Shown: positions 9,129 through 15,956 of the stretch, in pieces | Position numbering within the stretch: position 1 is the first letter of the stretch | Layout of the letters: the number at the start of each line of letters is the position of its first letter | Assembly: GCA_002704045.1 (NCBI GenBank) | Contig: PAFF01000030.1 | Coordinates: 1-24,443 of the forward strand | Reading direction: 5' to 3' | DNA from: Fidelibacterota bacterium | GTDB lineage: Bacteria; Fidelibacterota; Marinisomatia; SCGC-AAA003-L08; GCA-002704045 | DNA: 24,443 bases | The notes under the pieces: generated by a model | What the model was told of the DNA's origin: nothing | What the model saw: only the letters and a program-made list of their open reading frames with translations | Databases searched by the model: none | Position numbers and translations under genes: made by a program

Positions 9129-11087
9129 TTATGAATTTATCGTCCAGTTAAAAAGGGAAATTACATCTAAAATATCATTATAACCATCATTATTTAAATC
9201 GCAAATAATTTTGTAACTTAATTGATCTGAAATGATATTAATCAATAATAATATATCAATTAAATCAAAATTATTATCATTATTAATGTCACCAACTGTA
9301 CCTACATATTCATTAGATCCAATATCAGGGTAAAGTCCAGTGTAGGATGTATGATTAAAAAGTGTATCATTATTTAAAATAAATGTTTTTACACCTTTAT
9401 CAATACATTTTGAATTGTTTGCAAGTAGTAAACTATTAAAAAAAATGTTTTGGAAATTTGGATTAATTCTAATATTTTTTTCGCCACCAAGTTCATATTG
9501 TATATTTGAATAATAAGCTTTTATTGAGTTATTGTCAGTAAAATAATCATCATTTAAATTACTCCAAACTATTGAATTTATAATATTGGTATTAGATTGG
9601 GAAATTGAAGTTACAGCAGAACCAAATTGAGATTCGTTATTAATAATAGTATTGTTAATAATATTTACTTTTGAATTTTCCCAAGCATATATACCTCCGC
9701 CATAAAAAGAAGCATTGTTATTATTTAAAGTACAATATTTGAGTTCAAGATTTGAATCTTGTTCTAAAGCAACAGCGCCTCCAAAAGAATTGGCATTATT
9801 ATATGAAAAAACAGTATTGAAAAAATAGATTTTAGAATAATTATTAATAAAAACTCCTCCACCATTTAAAGAGGAATTACTATGAATTATTAAATCATCA
9901 AAATAACCATCTACATTAGATGTAAAAAATCCTCCACCATAATCAGCTTGATTATATTGGATTATTACATTTGTTAAATTTGTATTTGAATTATTTATAT
10001 AAATACCACCTCCAATTTGAGCATTATTATTAGATATTATTAAATCATTTAAGTTTTGATCATTATTAACTATGTAAATACCACCTCCAAAATCAATAGC
10101 AGAATTAAATTCAACTTGAGTGTTGATAAATTGGATATAATTACTAGTCATTAATGCAATACCTCCACCATTTAAAGCAAAGTTTGAATGAATATTTGAA
10201 TTTTTTATTGTCGGATTGGCATATGCATTATAAATTCCCCCACCATAAATAATTGCTGTATTATTACGAATTTCTGTAGAGTCAATAAGTGCTTGAGAAT
10301 CGTAAAAAAGAGAAATACCAGCTCCTCTGCTTGCACTATTATCATAGATATGACAATTTATTACTTTGGGAGATGAGTGATTAAAAAAGGATAAACCCCC
10401 TCCAGATTCTGCTTCATTTTCAAAAATATGTGTTTTTTTAATTGTAGGATTTGAATTATTAATACAGTAGATACCACCTCCATATGTTTGAGCTTGATTA
10501 TTAGAAATTGTACAATTTTTAATCAACGGATTAGAAAAATCTATCAATATACCACCACCATAATTTGAAGAATTGTTCAAATTTGTATTGATATCAAATA
10601 AATTAGCATCGGAGTTTTTAAGCGATATGGCACCGCCATATTTTGCAATACAATTAATTATAGTTATATTTTTAATGGTAGGAGAGACATTAGAAACGAG
10701 AATTCCACCCCCTCTATCATTAGGATAGTCATTTAGTGCACTTCCATCTTTGATAGTAAAGTTTTCTATTTTTATTTGTTGGTCAGACAAGTTTTCGTTA
10801 TTAATAATGGTTATGACTGTACCATTATTACTTCCATTAATAATTGTATTTTCTTGAGATTCTCCAATTAAATAAATGTTATTAATGTTTGGAAAAATTA
10901 AGTTTTCAAAATATTCACCATTCTCAACTAGAATTGAGTCATTATCTATGGCTTCGTCTAGTGCAAGTTGAATGGTGTTATAGTTTTCTGGAACGAGTAG
11001 ATTTCTAGTTAAAGAAAAATTGATTAATAGGATTAGTGTGTAGAAACGTATAGAAGAGGGAAGTATTTTTGATAATTTGATTTTAAT
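9129..11087 (-). CDS. secreted right-handed beta-helix protein with C-terminal dockerin-like module; start non-canonical
   Basis: The first ordinary start is a TTG at 10790, but the frame is open up to a TAA inside the tRNA gene and clearly codes for protein. It reads KIKLSKILPSS, a hydrophobic stretch (FYTLILLINFSL), then VPENYNTIQLALDEAIDNDS, the classic entry strand of secreted beta-helix proteins. No ATG, GTG or TTG exists in any frame between the tRNA and this segment. I placed the start at ATT 11087; ATC 11081, with AGAG a few bases upstream, is as likely. The resulting 652 residues hold about 15 turns with the recurring NNxAxxGGGI motif (polymorphic-OMP/pectate-lyase-like), the PDIGSNEY end cap, and a dockerin-I-like tail (596-652) with two Ca-loop candidates, DINNDNNFD and DLNNDGYND. 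Function probably surface adhesion or glycan binding; no catalytic residues are recognisable. Confidence 0.8.
   Translation of the reverse strand: MKIKLSKILPSSIRFYTLILLINFSLTRNLLVPENYNTIQLALDEAIDNDSILVENGEYFENLIFPNINNIYLIGESQENTIINGSNNGTVITIINNENLSDQQIKIENFTIKDGSALNDYPNDRGGGILVSNVSPTIKNITIINCIAKYGGAISLKNSDANLFDINTNLNNSSNYGGGILIDFSNPLIKNCTISNNQAQTYGGGIYCINNSNPTIKKTHIFENEAESGGGLSFFNHSSPKVINCHIYDNSASRGAGISLFYDSQALIDSTEIRNNTAIIYGGGIYNAYANPTIKNSNIHSNFALNGGGIALMTSNYIQFINTQVEFNSAIDFGGGIYIVNNDQNLNDLIISNNNAQIGGGIYINNSNTNLTNVIIQYNQADYGGGFFTSNVDGYFDDLIIHSNSSLNGGGVFINNYSKIYFFNTVFSYNNANSFGGAVALEQDSNLELKYCTLNNNNASFYGGGIYAWENSKVNIINNTIINNESQFGSAVTSISQSNTNIINSIVWSNLNDDYFTDNNSIKAYYSNIQYELGGEKNIRINPNFQNIFFNSLLLANNSKCIDKGVKTFILNNDTLFNHTSYTGLYPDIGSNEYVGTVGDINNDNNFDLIDILLLINIISDQLSYKIICDLNNDGYNDILDVISLFNWTINS
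9132..9302 (-). other. dockerin type I-like calcium-binding module
   Basis: The last 57 residues of the beta-helix protein hold two copies of a loop-helix pattern: GDINNDNNFDLIDILLLINII and, about 30 residues later, a second with DLNNDGYNDILDVI. The spacing of acidic residues matches the F-hand calcium loops of dockerin I, in which the helix following each loop packs against cohesin. No cohesin is visible in the window, so the partner, if any, is elsewhere. It could also serve only as a calcium-stabilised C-terminal cap. Confidence 0.65.
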
Positions 11088-11106
11088 CTCTATAATTATA
11101 TTGTTG

Positions 11107-11179
11107 TGACTCCGGTGCGATTCGAACGCACGACCAATGCCTTAAAAGGGCACTGCTCTACCAGCTGAGCTACGGAGTC
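11107..11179 (-). tRNA. tRNA-Lys (anticodon UUU)
   Basis: The reverse strand folds as a complete 73-base cloverleaf. The acceptor stem is GACTCCG with CGGAGTC, the D arm contains GCTCAGCTGGTAGAGC, the anticodon stem GTGCC/GGCAT encloses the loop CTTTTAA (anticodon TTT), and the T arm carries GTTCGAATC. The discriminator base is A and CCA is not encoded. It is the first element of a minus-strand unit: the beta-helix reading frame continues directly from its 3' end. tRNA-Lys(UUU) belongs to the set thiolated at U34 by MnmA, whose gene is also in this window. Confidence 0.97.
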
Positions 11180-11314
11180 ACTAAAATTTACTCAAAAAAA
11201 AATAGCTTGATAATTTAGTTAAATTAATCTTTTTAATACAATACAAGGATTACATATTTTATAAAATATTTATATATTACTAATCAAGTTTTTTGAAATT
11301 ATTAACTATTTTAA

Positions 11315-11668
11315 GGGGGCGACCGGTTTCGACGGGTATTAATATATTTTTAGTTGCATACCGAGCAATCCTAGAAAACTCGTTAAATGTCTAGTAAAAA
11401 CAATAAGTGCCAATAATGGCCAAATTGCTTACGCTTAATAAGTAGTAAGCCATCTCAATTAGAGTTTGTCTGTGACTTTTTTATGAGGTGTCATCTTTAC
11501 AGACTAGTTTTGATTTTTGTCTAAGAAATCATAATGAAAATTTATTAGGCTCGCATAGAGTGTGTTTGGTTATTTTCATTATTTTATGTTAAACTCAAAA
11601 ATAACATAAGTATGTAGAAACTAATTATCGATTATATTCGGACGGGAGTTCGATTCTCCCCGCCTCCA
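11315..11668 (+). ncRNA. ssrA: transfer-messenger RNA (tmRNA), tag ANNGQIAYA
   Basis: tmRNA rescues stalled ribosomes and adds a degradation tag. The tRNA-like domain is clear: 5' GGGGGCGACCGGTTTCGACGGG and 3' GGGAGTTCGATTCTCCC then CGCCTCC-A. The two termini pair over 7 bp with one G-U. CCA is not encoded and the length is 354 bases. The best tag frame runs from GCC at 11409 through GCT at 11435 and then TAA TAA, giving ANNGQIAYA. It is preceded by an AAGT like the UAGUC before the E. coli resume codon, and its end lies in the GCTTAC/GTAAGC hairpin (11427-11450), as expected for helix 5. The tag does not end in the usual LAA. The gene diverges from the tRNA-Lys unit and converges on the MarC gene with 2 bases between. 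Confidence 0.96.
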
Positions 11669-11670
11669 CT

Positions 11671-12312
11671 TTAAAATTTAAATGTATTTAGGATACCATC
11701 TGAAATAAATTGTATAGCTATTACACATAACAATAGCCCCATAATTCTTTGTAATATTCTTATTCCAATTGTCCCTAATGTTCTTGTAATACGACCCGCC
11801 ATTTGAAAAATTAAATATGAGATAAATAGAGTTAAAAATAATGAAAATATGAAAACAATTTTTTCAACAAAAGTATTAATTGAATTAGCTAATATCATTG
11901 ATGATGAAATTGAACCTGGACCAGCTATCAACGGTATCGCGAATGGTGTAAAAGCAAAGCCATCTTTCAACAAAGCCTCTTTTTCTTCCATTGGCGTTGA
12001 TTTAATTCTTGAAACTTTTGATTCTAAATTTGTTAAACCTATTCTAAAAAATATAATACCACCTGCAATTTTAAATGCTTCAATAGTTACATCATAAATT
12101 GAGAAAATATAATCTCCAACAAATGCAAATAATAATAAAATCATTCCAGCAGATATTAAGCCTTGTTTATTAATCTGCGTCCTTTCTAATCTAGTTAAAT
12201 TTTGAGTCATTGTAAGATAAATTGGTAATATCCCAATAGGATTAATCAATGTGAATAATGAGCTAAAACATAATAAGGCAAATTGTAAATTTTCTAAATC
12301 AAAGTTTAACAT
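11671..12312 (-). CDS. MarC family integral membrane protein
   Basis: A 213-residue protein of the MarC/YchE family (UPF0056), with about six transmembrane helices. Recognisable parts are FTLINPIGILPIYL in the first helix region, FKIAGGIIFFRIGL in the middle, FTPFAIPLIAGPGSISSSM in the second half and RIMGLLLCVIAIQFISDGI at the C-terminus. The duplicated NPIG and AGPG motifs are family hallmarks. The physiological role of the family is unresolved; a link to multiple antibiotic resistance was not upheld in E. coli. The ATG overlaps the argS stop as TGATG; a GTG one codon upstream is the alternative. It is the last gene of the minus-strand housekeeping run, and its stop lies 2 bases from the tmRNA 3' end. 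Confidence 0.9.
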   Translation of the reverse strand: MLNFDLENLQFALLCFSSLFTLINPIGILPIYLTMTQNLTRLERTQINKQGLISAGMILLLFAFVGDYIFSIYDVTIEAFKIAGGIIFFRIGLTNLESKVSRIKSTPMEEKEALLKDGFAFTPFAIPLIAGPGSISSSMILANSINTFVEKIVFIFSLFLTLFISYLIFQMAGRITRTLGTIGIRILQRIMGLLLCVIAIQFISDGILNTFKF

Positions 12313-13937
12313 CACATTTTTTTAGGAGCATTTATACCTAATATATCCAGTCCATTTTTTAAAACAATTTTTATTCCACATATTAATTTAAGTCTAGCAA
12401 AACTTAATTCTTCATTTTCTGAAATTACTTTATTGTTAGCATAAAATTTATGGAATAATGATGCTAATGATTGTAAATAATTGGCTAGTATCTGTGGTTC
12501 CAATACTTGACCAATTTGTGTAATTAAATCTGGAAATTGTTGTATTTTTCTAAGAATTTCTTTTTCTACATTTGAAGATAGTAATTTCAAGTCGTCAAAT
12601 TCATTTAATCTATATTCAAATTCAGTTGATTTTTTAAGTATATTACATATTCTAGCATATGCATATTGTAAATAAAAAACTGGATTTTCATCTGATTCAT
12701 TTTTTGCTAATCCAATATCAAAGTTTAAGTGGGTATTGGCACCACGCATTATGAAAAAATATCTTAATACATCCTCTCCAACTTCATCACAAAGTTCTTC
12801 TAATGTTATAAAGTTTGCTTTTCGAGTAGACATTTTAACTTTTTCACCATTTTCTAAAATTGTAACAAATTGATGAATTATTACTTTCATTTTATCAATA
12901 TCACAATCTAGACTTTTAATCAAGGCCATTACATCAGGATAAGTATCTGAGTGATCTGCACCAAATATATCAACTATTAGATCAAATTTTCTATTAAATT
13001 TATCTTTATGGTATGCTACGTCTGGTAATCTGTATGTAGGTTCACCAGAACTCTTTACCAAAACTTTATCTTGCTCTCTGTTTATTGATTTAGCATTGAA
13101 CCAAGTTGCTCCGTCTTTTTCATAAATTATGTTTTTTCTTTTTAGGTTAGATAATATTTTTTTAATTGCTCCTGAAGTATATAAATCATCTTCATTAAAG
13201 AAAGAATCAAATTTGATTTTAATTTTTTTTAATGTCTTTTTAATATCTTGAAATACAAAATTTTCAGCTGATTTCTTAAAAATTTGATTTTGATCATCAT
13301 TTAAAAAATTGTCATTGTATTTAGTAGCAATAAGTTTTGCAATATCTTTTATATATTCACCTTGGTAACCATAATCAGGGAATTTACTTTCTTTATTATA
13401 GATCTGTTCATATCTTGATGCTACAGATTCTCCTAAAACACGCATTTGCTTACCAGCGTTATTAAAATAATATTCTCTTACAACCTCATATCCGTTCCAT
13501 TCAAGAATATTACTAATAGTATCGCCTAAAACAGCCCCTCTTCCATGACCGACTGTAAGAGGTCCAGTTGGATTTGCACTAACAAATTCTACTAATGCAG
13601 TCTTGGATTTTTTTTGTTCAATTTTGCCATATTTTGGATTGTCAATCACATTTAATAAGTTCCTGTAATAAAAATTATCTGAAAAAGTAAAGTTTATAAA
13701 ACCAGGTCCAGCTATACTTATTTTTTTTAGTTCTTTTTTACTTAATGATTGTATATGATTGGTTATATCTTTCGCAATATTTATTGGATTTTTTTTAATC
13801 TTTTTTGATAAAATTAATGCAAGATTTGTTGAGTAATCTCCAAAGTTATTATTTTTTGGTATTTCTATTATAATTTCACTATTAGGATAATTCAGATTAT
13901 TTAGTGTTTCATATAAAATTTTACTTAGAAGCTTCAT
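12312..13937 (-). CDS. argS: arginyl-tRNA synthetase
   Basis: It charges tRNA-Arg in a class I aminoacyl-tRNA synthetase reaction. The 541-residue protein has the N-terminal tRNA-binding domain (KNNNFGDYSTNLAL near residue 30), the catalytic fold with SANPTGPLTVGHGRG (HIGH equivalent HGRG at 131-134) and NNAGKQM, and a KMSKS equivalent KMSTR at 368-372. The C-terminal DALR anticodon-binding domain includes NPVFYLQYAYARICNI. All expected parts are present. I chose the ATG at 13937, just after the rsfS stop; a TTG two codons upstream would overlap that stop. It is coupled to the MarC-family gene downstream through a TGATG overlap. Confidence 0.96.
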   Translation of the reverse strand: MKLLSKILYETLNNLNYPNSEIIIEIPKNNNFGDYSTNLALILSKKIKKNPINIAKDITNHIQSLSKKELKKISIAGPGFINFTFSDNFYYRNLLNVIDNPKYGKIEQKKSKTALVEFVSANPTGPLTVGHGRGAVLGDTISNILEWNGYEVVREYYFNNAGKQMRVLGESVASRYEQIYNKESKFPDYGYQGEYIKDIAKLIATKYNDNFLNDDQNQIFKKSAENFVFQDIKKTLKKIKIKFDSFFNEDDLYTSGAIKKILSNLKRKNIIYEKDGATWFNAKSINREQDKVLVKSSGEPTYRLPDVAYHKDKFNRKFDLIVDIFGADHSDTYPDVMALIKSLDCDIDKMKVIIHQFVTILENGEKVKMSTRKANFITLEELCDEVGEDVLRYFFIMRGANTHLNFDIGLAKNESDENPVFYLQYAYARICNILKKSTEFEYRLNEFDDLKLLSSNVEKEILRKIQQFPDLITQIGQVLEPQILANYLQSLASLFHKFYANNKVISENEELSFARLKLICGIKIVLKNGLDILGINAPKKM

Positions 13938-13939
13938 TA

Positions 13940-14290
13940 TCAATCACTAACCTGTTTTATTTTTGCATCAGACCAAAGCCTTTCAATGTTATAATATTCC
14001 CTCATTTCTGGATTAAAAACATTGATTACAATATTAACATAATCCAATAAAACCCACTCCATTTTTTCTAATCCTTCAATATGCCAAGGGATGATGTTAT
14101 CTTTTTTAAGTTCACTTTTGATATGTTCAGTAATAGCCCTTGTTTTAGGAGCAGAGTCAGAGGTGCATATAATAAAATATTCTGTTAGGGATGTGAGTTC
14201 TCTGACATCTAGAATTTTAATATCGGCACCTTTTTTATCAAGGATTAGTTCTCCAATTTTTGTTACAATTTTGTTTGATTTATTTTTCAT
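13940..14290 (-). CDS. rsfS: ribosome silencing factor RsfS
   Basis: RsfS (formerly IojAP/YbeB) binds L14 of the 50S subunit and blocks subunit joining when nutrients are low. The 116-residue length is standard. The signature is present: KGADIKILDVRELTSLTEYF near residue 20, SDSAPKTRAITEHI, then EGLEKMEWVLLDYVNIVINVF and the end ReYYNIERLWSDA. The ATG at 14290 lies 4 bases after the stop of the LytR_C gene. The TTG at 14317 would add nine residues without family support and overlap the upstream gene. The pairing of a LytR_C-domain gene with rsfS is a common bacterial arrangement. Confidence 0.94.
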   Translation of the reverse strand: MKNKSNKIVTKIGELILDKKGADIKILDVRELTSLTEYFIICTSDSAPKTRAITEHIKSELKKDNIIPWHIEGLEKMEWVLLDYVNIVINVFNPEMREYYNIERLWSDAKIKQVSD

Positions 14291-14294
14291 AATT

Positions 14295-14840
14295 TTAATA
14301 TGGTGGTGAAAGTTCAATTACACTATCGAAAGATGATAATTTATTATAATCCTTTCCTATTATTACAGAGACATCACAATCTAAAGAATAATCTATTTTT
14401 TCAGTTATTGCATTTGATGGTGTATCAAGTAGTTTTGATACTTCCAAAGCATAATCTTTATTATTAACTCTAAGAATCACTAAAGACTTATCGAAGTTGA
14501 AATTTTCAGCATTTTTTGACTGAATAACATCATATCCATTTTCTCTAAAAAAATTTGTATATTTATCTGCCAAGCCGCTTATCCCACAACCATTAAGAAT
14601 TTCAATACGTATTCTATATCCTGTTCTTTTTTCATATTCATTAATAACAATTAGTTTTTTTAGTTGCTCGGCATTATCATAGATATATTTATTTTTATTA
14701 TTGAAATTTTTAGTTAATGAAATGATTGATCCAATTATAAATAATGTTAAAAAAAATAATACTGCATTAAAAAAATAGTTTTTTAATTTAAAAAGATTCA
14801 TCTGAGAGTTTTTTTTTGAGGCGTATTTTTTTTTAATCAT
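14295..14840 (-). CDS. membrane-anchored LytR C-terminal (LytR_C) domain protein
   Basis: A 181-residue protein with a short basic N-terminus, one transmembrane helix at about residues 25-47 (FFNAVLFFLTLFIIGSIISL), a coiled linker and a C-terminal LytR_C domain at about 75-170. The domain begins RIRIEILNGCGISGLADKY, the family's VEVLNGxGxxGLA motif, and ends with DVSVIIGKDY. The N-terminal LCP phosphotransferase domain of full LytR proteins is absent, so it is a stand-alone LytR_C protein, not a teichoic-acid ligase. Similar short proteins lie next to rsfS in many genomes; their function is unknown. The start ATG overlaps the upstream stop as ATGA, indicating coupling. Confidence 0.85.
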   Translation of the reverse strand: MIKKKYASKKNSQMNLFKLKNYFFNAVLFFLTLFIIGSIISLTKNFNNKNKYIYDNAEQLKKLIVINEYEKRTGYRIRIEILNGCGISGLADKYTNFFRENGYDVIQSKNAENFNFDKSLVILRVNNKDYALEVSKLLDTPSNAITEKIDYSLDCDVSVIIGKDYNKLSSFDSVIELSPPY

Positions 14841-15232
14841 TTAAATTTCGAATAAAAATTATGATTATTTAAGTTCGTCATTTTTATTTGAATTTTTAAA
14901 TTATCTAAAAATTGATAATCAACAAGAAAATCATATTTAATATTTAAATTATTTTTATTTTGAAACTCATCAAAATTTGAGTTTATCAAATGAATGTTTG
15001 AATTGAAACTTAATCTGTCATTGAATTTATAGTTTAGATTATTTGAAATAATATTGTTTGTCTGTGATATCCCATTTGAATTTGTTAAAGACAAACTAAC
15101 TGTTTGATTAAAATTAAAATTATTTAATAACTGATTTTGGTTAAATGAATTGACATTATCAAAGTCAAAAGATAATGAATACAAGAAACTTGTCAATATC
15201 ATATATATTTTTATCAATTTAAATCTTTTCAT
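14837..15232 (-). CDS. small exported protein, beta-strand rich (unknown function)
   Basis: I do not recognise a family. The 131-residue product begins with a basic n-region and a hydrophobic segment (IYMILTSFLYSLS), consistent with a signal peptide ending near residue 21. The rest is Asn-rich with alternating polar and hydrophobic residues, for example NNLNYKFNDRLSFNSNIHL and LDNLKIQIKMTNLN, like the strands of an outer-membrane beta-barrel or a piece of one. Its start overlaps the uridylyltransferase gene by 14 bases and its stop overlaps the LytR_C gene by 4, so it is firmly inside the operon and very likely translated. It may be a small eight-strand barrel or the remnant of a longer one. 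Confidence 0.7.
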   Translation of the reverse strand: MKRFKLIKIYMILTSFLYSLSFDFDNVNSFNQNQLLNNFNFNQTVSLSLTNSNGISQTNNIISNNLNYKFNDRLSFNSNIHLINSNFDEFQNKNNLNIKYDFLVDYQFLDNLKIQIKMTNLNNHNFYSKFK

Positions 15233-15956
15233 TTAATTTTTGTAATTGTTGTTTGTTATTTACACCTTGAATTTCAATATTTTTTTTCGTTTTTAAAAGA
15301 GAAACTTTCTTATTTTGATTTAAAAAATGGACTAAAACGTCAGGCAGATAATATTCATTTTGATTATTTTTGTTGTTTAATTTTGGTAATTCAGCAAATA
15401 AGTATTCAGCATTGAAAATATATATTCCTGAATTTATCTCATTGATTTTTTTTTCTTCATATGTAGCGTCTTTATGTTCAACTATTTTTTTTAAATTACC
15501 AATTGAGTTTTTTATAATTCTTCCATATCCAGTAGCATCTTCAAGTTCTGCAGTTAAAACAGTAGCATATGCCTGATTTTGAATATGATGATTATATAAT
15601 TCTTCTAATGTAGATTTAGTCAATAATGGTACGTCACCTGATAGAATTAGGATATTACCTTTGTAATTTTCAAAAAAACTTTTAGTTTGTATAACTGCGT
15701 GCCCAGTTCCCTTTTGATATAATTGGTATGCTAATTCCACATTATGACTTTTTAAATGATTTTCAAGTAATTTATATTTATATCCAATTACAACTACGAT
15801 TTTTTTTGGATTTAATTTTTCACCAATGTTAATGACTTGATTAATCATGGGTTTCCCATTGATTGCATGCAATACTTTTGGTAAATCAGATTCCATTCTG
15901 GTTCCTTTACCTGCAGCAAGAATGACGATAGACAAATTATCATTTGTTGAGTTCAA
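15219..15956 (-). CDS. stand-alone GlmU-type UDP-GlcNAc pyrophosphorylase domain
   Basis: Nucleotidyltransferase predicted to join UTP and GlcNAc-1-phosphate into UDP-GlcNAc for peptidoglycan and LPS. Motifs in order: LAAGKGTRM (13-21), PKVLH, QKGTGHA (81-87), SGDVPLL with metal-ligand candidate Asp108, ATGYGRII (141-148), VEHKDA, NEINSGIYIF (172-181), NEYYLPD (200-206) and the closing GVNNKQQL. This is the N-terminal half of GlmU. The left-handed beta-helix acetyltransferase half, usually about 200 more residues, is absent; the protein stops right after the linker at residue 245. The start TTG at 15956 has a strong GGAGGAGG five to six bases upstream, inside the mnmA end. A second TTG at 15935 is possible. 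Another NDP-sugar specificity cannot be excluded. Confidence 0.85.
   Translation of the reverse strand: MNSTNDNLSIVILAAGKGTRMESDLPKVLHAINGKPMINQVINIGEKLNPKKIVVVIGYKYKLLENHLKSHNVELAYQLYQKGTGHAVIQTKSFFENYKGNILILSGDVPLLTKSTLEELYNHHIQNQAYATVLTAELEDATGYGRIIKNSIGNLKKIVEHKDATYEEKKINEINSGIYIFNAEYLFAELPKLNNKNNQNEYYLPDVLVHFLNQNKKVSLLKTKKNIEIQGVNNKQQLQKLNEKI

Noticed and set aside
11107..11314. Integration site of a mobile element at the tRNA-Lys or tmRNA gene
   Set aside because: No integrase, no second copy of the tRNA or tmRNA 3' end, and no phage-like gene is present in the window.
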